Positions 50,627 to 59,929 of a DNA stretch of 64,000 bases are shown here, one piece after another; position 1 is the stretch's first letter; each line of letters begins with the position of its first letter. Made by a program: the position numbers and the translations under genes. The DNA is taken from the NCBI RefSeq assembly GCF_027497215.1, contig NZ_CP114904.1, positions 4,734,001-4,798,000 of the forward strand, given 5' to 3'. Under the pieces are notes generated by a model. It did not search any database, had not been told where the DNA came from, and saw only the letters and a list, made by a program, of their open reading frames with translations. Source of the DNA: Micromonospora sp. WMMD812. Its GTDB lineage: Bacteria; Actinomycetota; Actinomycetes; Mycobacteriales; Micromonosporaceae.

Positions 50627-52321
50627 TCAGCGGCGCGGCGTCACGGTCGCGAGCAGCTCCGGCTGCCGCCGGTCCAGCACGTCCCCGGCCAGGTAGCTGC
50701 CGAGCAGCCCCGCGCCCAGGCCGTACCCGAGGCCGACCGGCAGGGCCAGCCAGAGCCAGACGTCGCCGAGCAGCGCGGCGCCCAGCACCATCGGCAGCCC
50801 GGCGGCGGCCGAGCCGACCATCGCGAGCAGGCTGAGGAAACTCTTCGCCACCCCGGCGCCGGTGTTCAGCGCGAAGGGGTTGCTCGTCTCCGGCAGCGCG
50901 TACGCGCCGAGCACCGAGATGAAGGCCGTCACCGCGAGCCCCGCCCCGTACGCGGCGACCAGGCTGCCGGCCGTCAGGCCGATCCAGCCCGGCTCCCCCA
51001 GCACCAGCGGGATCACCACGGCCACCACCGCCAGCATCGGCAGCACGTACGTCGAGAAGGCGGTGAACCGGGCCCGCAGCTCAAGCCGCCCGGGCACCCC
51101 GGCCACCACGTGCGCGGCGTACGCGCTGCCGTCGAAGCCGAACTGGTTGGCCAGGGTGATCGAGGCGAGCACGCCGACGAAGAGCATCGAGACGCTGACC
51201 AGCACCGGTGACGCCTCGCCACCGCCGGTGGCCAGCCCCTGCCCGCTGTCCACGCTGAAACCGGCGCCACCCAGGTTGACGATCACGGGTACGAAGATGC
51301 CGACCACCCCGATGGTGATCAGGTTGGCGCGCCGCCGGGCGTCGCGCCACCAGTAGCGGCACTCCCGGGCGACCAGCGCGCCGAACCGGTCCCGCCGGAC
51401 CCAGCCCGCCGCACGGGGGAAGAGCTGGGCGACCGCGCCGCCACTGACGGCCCGCGTCGCCGGCGCCGGGCCGGCGCTCGCCGCCCCGACCATCGCCGAC
51501 TCCAACGAGCGCGACCACCAGAGCAGCAGCGCGCCGAGGGCGGCGGCGGTGATCAGCAGTTTGACGGGTGCGGCCCACACCCGGCCCTGCGCCACGTCGA
51601 TGCCGACGGTCCACGGCGCGCCGAACGGGGTCCACCCGACCACCTCGGCCACGCCCGTCAGCCGTTCCCAGTCGGCCTCGCGAACCGCGGCGAGCCCGAA
51701 GATCTGCAGCGGCCCGAGCAGCGCGGCGGCGACGGCCAGCAGCACGGCGGCCAGGTCACGGACCCGCCGGGACCGGAGCATCGTCGCGAACGCGCTCGTC
51801 ACCGCCCGGGCCGCGGCCACGCAGAGCAGCAGGCCGGCGAGCACGCCGACGGCGCCGACCAGGCCGGCCGACCAGCCGCCGAGCAGCCACGCGCTGAGCA
51901 CGAGCCCGGCGAGGGCGATCAGCACGGCGACGACCGGCACGCTGACCAGCGCGGCCGCGAACAGGCCGGCGACCAGGGTGCGGCGCGGCAGCGGCAGCAG
52001 GGCGAACCGGGCCGGGTCGAGCGTCTCGTCCACCCCGAAGAAGACCAGGGGGAGCAGCAGCCAGCCGAGCACCAGCAGGCCGCCGCCGAAGGCGGCCACC
52101 ATGAGCGCGTACCGGCCGCCGTCGGCCAGGCCCGGGGCGGCGAACACGAAGAACCCGCTGGCCGCGAACCACAGCCCGACCAGCGAGCCGATCACGAACA
52201 GCGCGATCCGCCAGCCCTGGCCGCGGAAGTTGTTGCCCATCACCCGCAGCTTGAGCCGGACGAAGTGCCGGGCGGAGACGGGCCGCACCGGCCCGGGCGC
52301 TGCGCTCAGTTGGACAGCCAC
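50627..52321 (-). CDS. ABC transporter permease (ABC-2-like)
   Basis: A 564-residue membrane protein with about 13 helices in two halves, joined by a long cytoplasmic loop (about 285-330: FPRAAGWVRRDRFGALVARECRYWWRDARRRANL). It overlaps the ATPase gene by 16 bases, forming an exporter pair. The substrate is unknown; no nearby gene hints at it. Confidence 0.8.
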   Translation of the reverse strand: MAVQLSAAPGPVRPVSARHFVRLKLRVMGNNFRGQGWRIALFVIGSLVGLWFAASGFFVFAAPGLADGGRYALMVAAFGGGLLVLGWLLLPLVFFGVDETLDPARFALLPLPRRTLVAGLFAAALVSVPVVAVLIALAGLVLSAWLLGGWSAGLVGAVGVLAGLLLCVAAARAVTSAFATMLRSRRVRDLAAVLLAVAAALLGPLQIFGLAAVREADWERLTGVAEVVGWTPFGAPWTVGIDVAQGRVWAAPVKLLITAAALGALLLWWSRSLESAMVGAASAGPAPATRAVSGGAVAQLFPRAAGWVRRDRFGALVARECRYWWRDARRRANLITIGVVGIFVPVIVNLGGAGFSVDSGQGLATGGGEASPVLVSVSMLFVGVLASITLANQFGFDGSAYAAHVVAGVPGRLELRARFTAFSTYVLPMLAVVAVVIPLVLGEPGWIGLTAGSLVAAYGAGLAVTAFISVLGAYALPETSNPFALNTGAGVAKSFLSLLAMVGSAAAGLPMVLGAALLGDVWLWLALPVGLGYGLGAGLLGSYLAGDVLDRRQPELLATVTPRR

Positions 52322-53070
52322 GCCAGCTCCTCGCCGGTCGCCACGCGCCCGCCGACCACCTCGACGAAGACGTCCTCCAGCGAGCGGTCGCCGCGCACCT
52401 GGCCGATGGTGCCGACGCGCTTGATGGTGCCCTCGGCCAGGATCGCCACGTGCGAGCAGAGCCGCTCGACCACCTCCATGACGTGGCTGGAGAAGACGAC
52501 CGTCCCGCCGCCGCCGACGTACCGCTGGAGGATGTCCCGGATCAGCGCCGCCGATACCGGGTCGACCGCCTCGAACGGCTCGTCGAGCACCAGCAGGCGG
52601 GGCCCGTGCAGCAGCGCGCAGGCCAGGCCGATCTTCTTCTTCATGCCGGCCGAGTAGTCGACCACCAGGGTGCGGCCGGCGTCGGACAGCGCCAGCACGT
52701 CGAGCAACTCGGCCGCCCGCTGGTCGACCACCGCCGGGTCCATCCCGCGCAGCAGGCCGTGGTACGCGAGCAGCTCCGCCCCGCTGAGCCGGTCGAAGAG
52801 GCGTACGCCGTCGGGCATGACGCCGAGCAGCTGCTTCGCGCGGACCGGGTCGGCCCAGACGTCGTGCCCGAGCACCCAGGCCTGGCCGTGGTCCGGCCGG
52901 AGGAGCCCGACCGCCATCGACAGGGTGGTGGTCTTGCCGGCGCCGTTCGGGCCGAGCAGGCCGTAGAAGGAGCCGGCCGGGACGTCCAGGTCGACGCCGG
53001 CCACCGCGACCTTGCTGTCGAACCGCTTCGCCAGGCCGCGCAGCGCCAGCGCCGGGTGCTCACCAGTCAT
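52306..53070 (-). CDS. ABC transporter ATP-binding protein
   Basis: A 254-residue ATPase. Walker A GPNGAGKT, signature YSAGMKKKIG (the first residues deviate from LSGGQ, as is common in ABC-2 exporters), Walker B LLVLDEPFEAVDP and the switch His in SSHVME are all present. It pairs with the overlapping permease. Confidence 0.93.
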   Translation of the reverse strand: MTGEHPALALRGLAKRFDSKVAVAGVDLDVPAGSFYGLLGPNGAGKTTTLSMAVGLLRPDHGQAWVLGHDVWADPVRAKQLLGVMPDGVRLFDRLSGAELLAYHGLLRGMDPAVVDQRAAELLDVLALSDAGRTLVVDYSAGMKKKIGLACALLHGPRLLVLDEPFEAVDPVSAALIRDILQRYVGGGGTVVFSSHVMEVVERLCSHVAILAEGTIKRVGTIGQVRGDRSLEDVFVEVVGGRVATGEELAWLSN

Positions 53071-53077
53071 GCGTCCG

Positions 53078-53083
53078 ACCGTA
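53078..53083 (-). promoter_or_regulatory. Candidate -10 of ABC exporter operon
   Basis: TACGGT on the minus strand lies 7 nt before the ATG at 53070. Confidence 0.5.
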
Positions 53084-53212
53084 TCCGTCCCGCACCAGAA
53101 CTGCGGCCGCCGCAGGGATGACCTCCGGTCATCCCTGCGATTGACCCGGGTCAGCTGCAACCGGTTCGCCCGCTGGCGGGTGACGAAGGCAGGGACGCGA
53201 GAGGGAGGGACA

Positions 53213-53713
53213 TTGGGAAACGACGACGGGTTCGAGGAGTTCTATCGAACCACCAGACATCGGGTCGTCACGGTGCTCTACGCACTCGGCGGCGACCTGG
53301 CCGAGGCGCAGGACGCCGCGCAGGAAGCGTACGTGCGGGCCTGGCAGCGGTGGGAGCGGATCAGCGCCTACGGCGATGCGGAGGCGTGGGTGCGGACGGT
53401 CGGTCACCGGTTGCTGATCAACCGGTGGCGCAAGATCCGGAACGGGCTCGTCGCCTACCGCCGGCACGGCACGGACCCCGCCGTGCCGCCACCTTCGGAG
53501 AACACCGTCGCCCTGGTGGCGGCGCTTCGCCGGTTGCCCGCCGAACAACGCGAGGCCATCGTGCTGCACCACCTGGCCGATCTGTCGGTCGCCGAGATCG
53601 CGGCCCAGACCAGCGCCCCGACCGGAACCGTCAAGGCCCGCCTCGCCCGCGGCCGGAAATCCCTGGCCACCATGCTCGACACCGTCCTCCCGGAGGAGGT
53701 CACCCATGCCTGA
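53213..53713 (+). CDS. ECF sigma factor (SigE family)
   Basis: A 166-residue sigma factor. Region 2 (FEEFYRTTRHRVVTVLYALGGDLAEAQDAAQEAYVRAW) binds the -10 element and region 4 (LPAEQREAIVLHHLADLSVAEIA) the -35. The TTG start has GGGAGGG about 5 bases upstream. Its stop overlaps the next gene by 8 bases, so the membrane protein there is the likely anti-sigma partner. Confidence 0.9.
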   Translation: MGNDDGFEEFYRTTRHRVVTVLYALGGDLAEAQDAAQEAYVRAWQRWERISAYGDAEAWVRTVGHRLLINRWRKIRNGLVAYRRHGTDPAVPPPSENTVALVAALRRLPAEQREAIVLHHLADLSVAEIAAQTSAPTGTVKARLARGRKSLATMLDTVLPEEVTHA

Positions 53714-54551
53714 CCAGCTCTTCACCGATCTCTACCGGCACACGGAGAACCTGACCTGGGCGCCCACCGACCAGGTGCGCCGGCGCGGCCGGCAACGCAC
53801 CCGGCGTGCCCGGGTGGCCGCCGGCCTCGCCGGCGTCGTCGCGGTGGCCGTGATCGCCACCGGTGCCGTGGCACTGGCCGGTGGCCCGGACGCGGCCCCG
53901 CCCTTTCCGCCCGCCACCGACTCGCCGACGCCCACTCCGTCCACCGGGCCGAGCCGCGCCGCCGATCCGACGCCGAGCAACAGCGGCAGCCCCACCGGTC
54001 GGACGCCGTCGAATCCGGCGACGGCCGACGGCGGACCGGCCACGTCGAACGTGGACATCCCCCCTGCGGCGATGCTGCAACTGGCCGACCTGCCGTCGGG
54101 CTTCACCGCGGCGGACGAGGCTCCGGACGGCGACTGGACCCTCGCGTCGACCACCGTTTACTGCCGCAACCAGTCGCCGTCGCTGGCCGTGCGCCAGGTC
54201 GCCGACCGGGACCGGGTCTTCGACTCGCCCACCGACTCGGTGATCCAGCGCGTCACCCGGCACTCCGGCGATGGCGCCGCGAGTTCCATGGACCGGGTAC
54301 GCGACCTGGTCGGTGACTGTGTTCCCTACCGGCCCGGCGACTCGCTGTCGATTCTGGCGGACGGCCTCGGTGGGGACGAGTCCCTGCTCGTCGGCTCGCT
54401 CATCGAGGGGGAGCCGAGCCGGTGGCTCTTCGTCCGGCGGGGTGATCTCGTGGCGCAGCTCCGGATGGACGAGGCCACCACACCGGCGGAGGCCCGCGGG
54501 TATGCCCGGAAGGTGGCCGACCGGCTCTGCGCCGGCACCGACGCCTGCTGA
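53706..54551 (+). CDS. Membrane-anchored protein, putative anti-sigma partner
   Basis: A 281-residue protein: a roughly 35-residue basic cytoplasmic start, one helix (about 36-58), a Pro/Ser/Thr-rich linker and a 160-residue outer domain with paired cysteines (TVYCRNQ, VGDCVPY, and Cys near the end). Overlap with the sigma gene suggests it controls that factor, though the short cytoplasmic part lacks a clear zinc anti-sigma motif. Confidence 0.65.
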   Translation: MPDQLFTDLYRHTENLTWAPTDQVRRRGRQRTRRARVAAGLAGVVAVAVIATGAVALAGGPDAAPPFPPATDSPTPTPSTGPSRAADPTPSNSGSPTGRTPSNPATADGGPATSNVDIPPAAMLQLADLPSGFTAADEAPDGDWTLASTTVYCRNQSPSLAVRQVADRDRVFDSPTDSVIQRVTRHSGDGAASSMDRVRDLVGDCVPYRPGDSLSILADGLGGDESLLVGSLIEGEPSRWLFVRRGDLVAQLRMDEATTPAEARGYARKVADRLCAGTDAC

Positions 54552-54581
54552 CTCGCGGCGCCCGGCGGCCCTGTGCGGCCC

Positions 54582-56222
54582 TTATGGCCGGAGCGCCTCG
54601 GGGGCGTGCAGGCGGAGCATCGTGGCCCCCACATCGGCCGGGGCGCGGCGACGGGAGGCGATCGACACCACCACCATGACGGTGAAGGCGAGGGGGACCG
54701 TCCAGGCGGCCGGCTGCGCGATGAGCGTGGCCGGCCAGCCGTCCAGTGCCGGCCCGAGCACGGTTACCAGCACCGCGGCGATCGCGGCGCCGCCGCCGAC
54801 CAGGATGCCGGCGGCCGCGCCGAGGTCGGTCAGCCCGCGCCACCAGATGCCGAGCACCAGCAGCGGGCAGAAGCTGGACGCGGCGACCGCGAACGCCAGC
54901 CCGACCACCTGCGAGACGTCCAGCCCCGAGACGTTCAGCGCGAGCACCGCGGGCACCGTCCCGGCGATCACCGTGGCCAGCCGGAAGCCGCGCACCGAGC
55001 CGCGGCCGAGCACATCCGTCGAGATCACCCCGGCGACGCTGGTGAGCAGGCCGGAGGAGGTGGAGAGGAAGGCCGCGAACGCGCCGGCCGCGACGAGCGC
55101 GGCGAGCAGCCGACCGGTCAGCCCGTCGCCGAGAGCGGCGCCGGGAAGCAGCACCACCACCGCGTCGGTCTGCCCGGTGACCAGCAGTTGCGGCGTGTAG
55201 ATCCTGCCGAGCACCCCGTACAGCGTTGGCAACAGGTAGAACGCGCCGACCAGCGCCAGCACGACCAGGGTCGTGCGCCGGGCCGCCGCGCCGTCCGGAT
55301 TGGTGTAGAAGCGCACCAGCACGTGCGGCAGCCCCATCGTGCCGAGGAAGGTCGCCAGGATCAGCGAGTACGTGGCGAAGAGGCCCCGGTCGTCGTCCCC
55401 GGCCGCGCTGGGCAGCAGCCAGTCGGCGGCCCCGGTGGCCACCCCGGACACCTCGGGCACCGGGTCGCCGGCGGCGAAGGAGAGCTCGTCGCCGGGGCGT
55501 ACCTCCCGGGTCGCGCCGTCGGGGAGGGTGAGGGTGGCGCGGTGCTCGACCACGACGGTGGTGGCGGTCCGGAAGGTCGGCCCGTCGGGCGGGGTCACCG
55601 CCGGGCGGGCGTCGGCCTGCCACTGGAGGGCCAGGAAGATCGCGGGTACGGCGAGCGCGGTCAGCTTCAGCCAGTACTGGAACGCCTGGACGAAGGTGAT
55701 CGCCCGCATCCCGCCCAGCGCCACGTTGGCGGTGACCACCACGGCCACCAGCACGGCGCCCACCGGGTACGCGGAGCCGGCCACCGTGGCCAGCGTGAGC
55801 CCGGCGCCCTGGAGCTGCGGCACCAGGTAGAGCCAGCCGATGAAGATGACGAAGGCCGTGGCGAGGATGCGCAGCCGGCGGGAGCCGAGCCGCAGCTCGC
55901 AGAAGTCCGGCAGGGTGAACGCGCCGGAGCGGCGCAGCGGGGCGGCCACGAAGAGCAGCAGGGCCAGGTAGCCGGCGGCGAACCCGACCGGATACCAGAG
56001 CACGTCCACGCCGTACTTCAGGATCAGGCCGGCGACCCCGAGGAAGGACGCCGCCGACAGGTACTCCCCGCCGATGGCTGCGGCGTTCCAGGTCGGGCTG
56101 ATCGCCCGGGAGGCGACCAGGAAGTCGGAGGTGGTCCGGGCGAACCGCAGCCCGTAGAAGCCGATGCCGACGGTGATCAGGGTGACCGCGACGATCGCCG
56201 GGACGACGAGCCCGTTGCCCAT
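54582..56222 (-). CDS. Sodium:solute symporter (ActP-related)
   Basis: A 546-residue SSS transporter. FLVASRAISPTWNAAAIGGEYLSAASFLGVAG parallels the ActP signature. An insertion of about 75 residues between two helices (about 205-280, rich in Asp/Gly) is absent from the other copy at 47887. One base separates it from the upstream small membrane gene. The substrate may be a monocarboxylate. Confidence 0.88.
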   Translation of the reverse strand: MGNGLVVPAIVAVTLITVGIGFYGLRFARTTSDFLVASRAISPTWNAAAIGGEYLSAASFLGVAGLILKYGVDVLWYPVGFAAGYLALLLFVAAPLRRSGAFTLPDFCELRLGSRRLRILATAFVIFIGWLYLVPQLQGAGLTLATVAGSAYPVGAVLVAVVVTANVALGGMRAITFVQAFQYWLKLTALAVPAIFLALQWQADARPAVTPPDGPTFRTATTVVVEHRATLTLPDGATREVRPGDELSFAAGDPVPEVSGVATGAADWLLPSAAGDDDRGLFATYSLILATFLGTMGLPHVLVRFYTNPDGAAARRTTLVVLALVGAFYLLPTLYGVLGRIYTPQLLVTGQTDAVVVLLPGAALGDGLTGRLLAALVAAGAFAAFLSTSSGLLTSVAGVISTDVLGRGSVRGFRLATVIAGTVPAVLALNVSGLDVSQVVGLAFAVAASSFCPLLVLGIWWRGLTDLGAAAGILVGGGAAIAAVLVTVLGPALDGWPATLIAQPAAWTVPLAFTVMVVVSIASRRRAPADVGATMLRLHAPEALRP

Positions 56223-56223
56223 C

Positions 56224-56637
56224 TCAGCGCTCCGGCCGCTGGACCAGGTCGGTGAAGTCCTGCTCGTTGCGTTCGGCCAACCGCACGTAGGCCCAGCCCA
56301 CCCCGATCAGGAACGGGAAGCTGGCCACCCCGAGCAACAGCCAGGGCAGGTTCACCCCGAAAACGGTGACCCGGCCGACCGAGGGCGCGATGGCGAAGAG
56401 CCAGGGCAGCCCGCCGAGCCCGATCGCCACCACCAGGGAGAGCCGCAACGCCAGGGCGAGCTGCGCCCGCACCAACCCCCGGACGAGGGCTTCGCCGACC
56501 TGGGTCTGCTGGGTCAGCTCGGCGCGGGTGCGCATCACCCGGTCGTCCCGCCGGGCCACCTCGGCCAGCACGATCCGCGTCCGCGCGGGCGGTTCCGGCG
56601 CCCGGGGCGCCGGTACGGGATCGTCGGCAGGAGTCAC
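56224..56637 (-). CDS. Small two-helix membrane protein paired with the symporter
   Basis: A 137-residue protein with a soluble N-terminus and two helices (about 69-90 and 94-115). Like DUF485 before actP, it directly precedes a symporter gene (gap of one base). It is probably an analogue or distant DUF485 relative. Confidence 0.7.
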   Translation of the reverse strand: MTPADDPVPAPRAPEPPARTRIVLAEVARRDDRVMRTRAELTQQTQVGEALVRGLVRAQLALALRLSLVVAIGLGGLPWLFAIAPSVGRVTVFGVNLPWLLLGVASFPFLIGVGWAYVRLAERNEQDFTDLVQRPER

Positions 56638-56688
56638 CTGGGCAGTCTCACCCGATCGGCCCGATTGTCAAGGGAGCCGGTCGACGCC

Positions 56689-56728
56689 TGTGGACAACCT
56701 GTGGAGAACGGATCACCCCTGTGGACAA
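56689..56728. promoter_or_regulatory. Cluster of three DnaA boxes
   Basis: TGTGGACAA at 56689-56697 and 56720-56728 are exact complements of TTGTCCACA; TGTGGAGAA at 56700-56708 has one mismatch. All face the same way and their starts are 11 and 20 bp apart, about one and two helical turns. They lie in the gap upstream of the symporter operon. Confidence 0.55.
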
Positions 56729-56741
56729 CCGTCCCGACGGC

Positions 56742-58850
56742 TCACCAGCGGGCCGGGTACGGGCAGGTCGCGCCCGGGTCCACCGGATCCGTGCCGAGCA
56801 GCGCCCGGGCCCGCGCGCGCCCCAGGTTCGCGGCGCGGAGCCCGTCCTCGGGCAGATCGGCGGCGATGCTCCGCAGCGCGCAGGACCGCAGCGGCTCGGG
56901 GAGCCGGTCCAGGGCCGGTACGGCGTCCGCCGAGAGACCGGCGAGATAGCCGACGTCCAGCCGGCCGGTCGCCCGGTACCGGTCGACGTTGCGTTCCGCG
57001 ATCGTCCGGTCCGGGTTGACCGCCGCGAGACCGAGCAGGGCGATCACCGCCGTGGCGACCACGAGCCGTGGCAGCCACGCGCCGCGCAGCCGGAGGACGG
57101 TCACCCCGACCAGGACGAACAGCACCCCGAGCCACAGTTCGACGGTCGCCACGAAGAGCCGGAGCCGGGTCGCCCCGTACGCCTCGGTGTAGACCTGCAT
57201 CCGGTACAGCGCCGACGCCACGACGACCAGGCTGAGCAGGGTGAGCGTGCCGAGCAGCGCGCGGATCAGCACCCGGTCCGCACGGCTGCCGTGTGGCGCC
57301 CAGCGGACCGCGCCGCCGATCACCAGCAGGGTGAGCGCGGACACCGCGAGCAGTTGCCAGAAGCCGCTGCGGGCGTACTGGGCGTAGCTCAGACCGGCGG
57401 TGCGCAGCACGTGGCCCGAGCCACCGAACAGCACGGTGAGTTGCACGAGCACGAAGGCGGCGAAGAGCGCATCGAGCGTGGCGAGTGGCAGCGCCCAGTC
57501 CAGCCGGCGGACCGTGCGGGCCGGTGCCCCGCGCAGGCCGTCCAGGTCCGGTGGCCGGGTCAGCAGGTACGCCCCGCCGAGCAGGCCGGCGCCGATGAGC
57601 AGCCAGCGCAGTGTCCAGCTGGTCACCCCGGGCGCCGAGATGTCCGGCAGCAGATCGGTCACCAGGTCGGCGAAGATCGCGTCGGCGGAGGAGAAGAGGA
57701 TCCCGAACAGGGCCAGCAGCCCGATCGAGACCGCCACACTCGCGAGGGTCCGCCCGAACCCGGGGGCGTTCGGCCGGCTGGCGGACAGGCCGCGGGCCCC
57801 CCAGGGCAGAGCGCGCGCCGCCGCCGCCGGCGGCAGCACCGCCGACACCAGGATTCCCAGCGGCGTACGGCCGCCGGTCAGCGCGAGGCTCGCGGTCACC
57901 GCCGCGGCGAGCACGCAGAGCACGAAGAGCCACCCGGCGGCGCGTACCGAGCCGACCGCGACCAGCGCGATCGTCGCGGCGGCCCAGGCGACCCGGACCA
58001 CCCGTCCCGGTGCCCCCGTGGCACCGGGACGGGTGTCCGCATCGGCCGGCCCCCCGCCGGCCGCCGCCGGCGCGCTGCGCGTCCGCGCGTCTCCGCCGGT
58101 CGTTGGCGCGCCCGCCGGAATCGGCCCCGATACCGGCGTGTCCGATGCGGTCGGCTCGCCGGTCGACGCCTGCTGTGTGGACGGCTCGGCGTTCGGCCGA
58201 TCCGGTGCCTTCGGCGCGCCGGTCGGCGGCTTCGGTCCGTTCGACTCGGCGGCCGGCGCATCCGGCGCGGCGGGCGGTCCGGACGGGGTGACGCGAGGGC
58301 GGACGGCGGCAGCCGTGCCCAGCGCTCCGGCGCCGGCCAGCGAGGCCAGCAGCCATCCGGCGCCGGGGCGGTCGAACGGCACGACGGACGCGGCCACGGC
58401 CGCCGCCACGGTCACCGCCCCGAGGACCACCGGCTGGGCGCCGCCCGCCGGTCCGGGCCAGCGGCGCCGGAGCGCCGACGGTGCCGGCGGCGTGGCGGGC
58501 AACTGTGGCCGGGGCTGCCCGACAGCGGTCGGCGGGACCGTCCACTGCCCGGCCCAGGCGCCGGTGCCCGGCTCGCCCGCCGGCGCCGGCGCCGGACGTC
58601 CGGCACCGGGCCCGACGGTCGACGGTGCGGGCGCGGCCCACTGCCCGGGGCCGGGGCCGGCCGGCGGTGCGGCCGGGTGGCCCGGTCCGTGACCGGCGGC
58701 CGGCGGCGGCGCGCTCGGGTGGGCTGATCCCGGACCGGCGGCCTGCGGCGGCACGGTGCGGCCGGTGTCCGGACCGGCGGCGGCCGGAACCGTGGGTGGT
58801 GCGGAGGGAGTCGGCTCGGCGGACGGGGGCGTCGGTGCGGAGTCGGTCAT
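56742..58850 (-). CDS. DUF4153 (DUF4173) multi-pass membrane protein with Pro-rich N-terminus
   Basis: A 702-residue protein. Residues 1-125 are Pro/Ala/Gly-rich and disordered; about 13 helices follow, interrupted by a second disordered Pro/Ser loop (about 190-270). The C-terminal part with YAQYARSGFWQLLAVSALTLLV and YTEAYGATRLRLFV matches DUF4153/4173. The start overlaps the stop of the histidine kinase gene (ATGA), so it belongs to the two-component operon and may be an output or sensor partner. Confidence 0.8.
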   Translation of the reverse strand: MTDSAPTPPSAEPTPSAPPTVPAAAGPDTGRTVPPQAAGPGSAHPSAPPPAAGHGPGHPAAPPAGPGPGQWAAPAPSTVGPGAGRPAPAPAGEPGTGAWAGQWTVPPTAVGQPRPQLPATPPAPSALRRRWPGPAGGAQPVVLGAVTVAAAVAASVVPFDRPGAGWLLASLAGAGALGTAAAVRPRVTPSGPPAAPDAPAAESNGPKPPTGAPKAPDRPNAEPSTQQASTGEPTASDTPVSGPIPAGAPTTGGDARTRSAPAAAGGGPADADTRPGATGAPGRVVRVAWAAATIALVAVGSVRAAGWLFVLCVLAAAVTASLALTGGRTPLGILVSAVLPPAAAARALPWGARGLSASRPNAPGFGRTLASVAVSIGLLALFGILFSSADAIFADLVTDLLPDISAPGVTSWTLRWLLIGAGLLGGAYLLTRPPDLDGLRGAPARTVRRLDWALPLATLDALFAAFVLVQLTVLFGGSGHVLRTAGLSYAQYARSGFWQLLAVSALTLLVIGGAVRWAPHGSRADRVLIRALLGTLTLLSLVVVASALYRMQVYTEAYGATRLRLFVATVELWLGVLFVLVGVTVLRLRGAWLPRLVVATAVIALLGLAAVNPDRTIAERNVDRYRATGRLDVGYLAGLSADAVPALDRLPEPLRSCALRSIAADLPEDGLRAANLGRARARALLGTDPVDPGATCPYPARW

Positions 58851-59929
58851 GCCGCGTCCTCTCGGGTCGGTCCGGCGCCGGGGATGGCGACCCGGATGCG
58901 GCAGCCGGGGCCGGTGCCGCGGCTGGGATGGTCGGGGTCGAGCACCTGGATGCTTCCGCCGTGGAGTTCCACGACCCACCGGGCGATCGCGAGCCCCAGG
59001 CCCGTCCCGCCGTCGGCGGCCCGGTCGCCCCGGGTGAACCGCTCGAACACCCGCGAGCGCTCCGCCGCCGGGATGCCGGGGCCCTCGTCGGTCACCTCGA
59101 CGTGCAGTTCGCCGGCGTGTTGCTCGGCGATGACCCGGACCGTTCCGCCGGCCGGGCTGTGTCGGGCGGCGTTGTCCAGCAGGTTGGCGAAGACCTGGTG
59201 CAGCCGCCACGGGTCGGCGTGCACGGTCAGCGGCGCGGGCAGGTCCCGCAGCTGGAACCGGACGTCGAGCCCGGCACCGACGGCGCTCGCGGTGGCGTGC
59301 TCGACCGCCTCGTCCAGGAAGTCGGCGACGTCGATCCGGACCCGGCGCAGGGGCGCCACGCCGGCGTCGAGCCGGGAGATGTCCAGCAGGTCGGCGACGA
59401 GATGGCCGAGTCGCTCGGTCTGTGCGAGCGCGGCCCGCAGACTGGCCGGCTCGGGGGCGGCCACGCCGTCCACCATGTTCTCCAGCACTCCCTGCAGCGC
59501 GCTGATCGGCGTGCGCAGCTCGTGCGACACGTTCGCGATCAGCTCGCGCCGCCGCTGGTCGGCGGCGTGCAGGTCCTCGGCCATCTTGTTGAAGGCCCGG
59601 GCCAGCTCCCCCACCTCGTCCCGCGAGGTCGCGCGTACCCGGCGGGTGTAGTCGCCTCGGGCCATCGCCCCGGCCGCGGCGGTCATCTCGCGCAGCGGCG
59701 AGGTCATCCCGTGGGCCAGCACCTGCGAGGTGAGCAGCGCGACGAGGATGGCGGTGGCCGCGGTGCGGGTCGGGAGCCAGCCGATCGCGTACCAGAAGTA
59801 GGAGAGACCGGCGGCGCCGGAGCTGACCAGCAGGATCCCCAGCTTCAGCTTGATCGACCGCAGCGGGTCGAGGGGTCGGGGGAGCAGTTCGAGGATCCGG
59901 TCCACCCGGGCGACCAGCGCGGGGCTCAC
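58847..59929 (-). CDS. Sensor histidine kinase (HAMP-type)
   Basis: A 360-residue kinase. Two helices (about 28-45 and 55-75) enclose only a short outer loop, then HAMP (about 75-125), HisKA with H136 in SHELRTP, and HATPase with NLLDNAARHS, DEGPGIP and GTGLGLAI. The short loop suggests it senses within the membrane or through a partner. The GTG start overlaps the regulator stop (GTGA). Confidence 0.92.
   Translation of the reverse strand: MSPALVARVDRILELLPRPLDPLRSIKLKLGILLVSSGAAGLSYFWYAIGWLPTRTAATAILVALLTSQVLAHGMTSPLREMTAAAGAMARGDYTRRVRATSRDEVGELARAFNKMAEDLHAADQRRRELIANVSHELRTPISALQGVLENMVDGVAAPEPASLRAALAQTERLGHLVADLLDISRLDAGVAPLRRVRIDVADFLDEAVEHATASAVGAGLDVRFQLRDLPAPLTVHADPWRLHQVFANLLDNAARHSPAGGTVRVIAEQHAGELHVEVTDEGPGIPAAERSRVFERFTRGDRAADGGTGLGLAIARWVVELHGGSIQVLDPDHPSRGTGPGCRIRVAIPGAGPTREDAA

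Noticed and set aside
50592..56728. Chromosomal origin (oriC), from parS plus DnaA boxes
   Set aside because: Only three to five boxes, no AT-rich unwinding element, and no dnaA, dnaN, gyrB, parA or parB genes in the window.
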